DNA of 5,952 nucleotides, from NCBI GenBank assembly GCA_031272565.1, contig JAISTN010000091.1, forward strand, positions 1 to 5,952, written 5' to 3'. Under the pieces are notes generated by a model. That model was not told the origin of the DNA. It ran no database searches and was given only the letters and a program-made list of their open reading frames with translations. Numbering within the stretch: position 1 is the first letter of the stretch; every line of letters starts with the position of its first letter. This DNA comes from Bifidobacteriaceae bacterium. Lineage in GTDB: Bacteria; Actinomycetota; Actinomycetes; Actinomycetales; WQXJ01. Shown in pieces: positions 5,853 through 5,952 of this stretch. Made by a program: the position numbers and the translations under genes.

Positions 5853-5952
5853 CTAGAGGGTTTCGCGCAGGGCCGCCGCCGCCGTGGGATGGCGGAACTG
5901 GAAGCCGTGCTCCAGCAGCTTGACCGGCCGGACTTGCTGTGAGGCCAGCAAC
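5853..5952 (-). CDS. C-terminal end of a TIGR01777-family epimerase-like (SDR) protein, partial
   Basis: The final 32 codons are visible, in the frame starting at 5951, ending with TAG at 5855-5853. The peptide LLASQQVRPVKLLEHGFQFR followed by HPTAAAAL resembles the conserved C-terminus of TIGR01777 proteins (DUF1731 region), typically S-Q-R-V-x-P-x-x-L-x-x-x-G-F-x-F-x-x-P and then an Ala/Leu helix. These are short-chain dehydrogenase-like nucleotide-sugar epimerase homologues of unclear substrate. The NAD-binding part lies beyond the window. The frame ends normally, so this looks like a cut by the window edge and not a broken gene. It is convergent with the LacI gene and is unlikely to be co-regulated with it. 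Confidence 0.8.
   Translation of the reverse strand, partial: LLASQQVRPVKLLEHGFQFRHPTAAAALRETL

Noticed and set aside
5718..5942. Plus-strand 74-residue frame after the regulator
   Set aside because: Its right half is antisense to the recognisable C-terminus of a TIGR01777-like protein, and its left half shows no domain.

Overview
The window is high-GC DNA with GTG starts, a Hanks-type Ser/Thr kinase and a secreted modular enzyme with wall-binding and Ig-like modules. This suggests a Gram-positive, high-GC actinobacterium (Actinomycetota). Nothing in the sequence fixes the genus.

Layout, left to right. (1) Bases 1-1366, minus strand: a PknB-like Ser/Thr protein kinase. Its catalytic domain is complete; its Ala/Gly-rich tail runs off the left edge. 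(2) Bases 1367-1485: a short spacer with a 10-bp-stem hairpin, the likely terminator of the next gene. (3) Bases 1486-4356, minus strand: a 956-residue exported protein. It has a signal peptide, an Ala/Pro/Ser linker, an SGNH-type esterase domain, a GH99-like (WbsX-type) domain, a pair of choline-binding-like wall repeats and three Ig-like modules. (4) Bases 4357-4706: a 350-bp divergent intergenic region with several inverted repeats. (5) Bases 4707-5711, plus strand: a LacI-family transcription regulator. (6) Bases 5712-5852: a convergent spacer. (7) Bases 5853-5952, minus strand: the last 32 codons of a protein that resembles the C-terminus of TIGR01777-family (SDR-type) epimerases.

How the genes may work together. 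The LacI regulator and the secreted SGNH/GH99-like enzyme are divergent and share one intergenic region. The simplest reading is a local sugar-responsive switch controlling an extracellular enzyme that deacylates and cleaves an acylated polysaccharide. This is inference from domain families and arrangement; no substrate can be read from the sequence. The kinase follows the enzyme on the same strand, but a hairpin separates them, so it is probably an independent gene.

The most striking points are the fusion of esterase, GH99-like and wall-binding modules in one polypeptide; an abrupt change in codon usage exactly at the Ig-like array (18 of 19 Leu codons are TTG, against mostly CTG/CTC upstream); and a stretch of about 125 residues without charge in the kinase tail. 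No CRISPR array, tRNA, rRNA, transposase or attachment site was seen.
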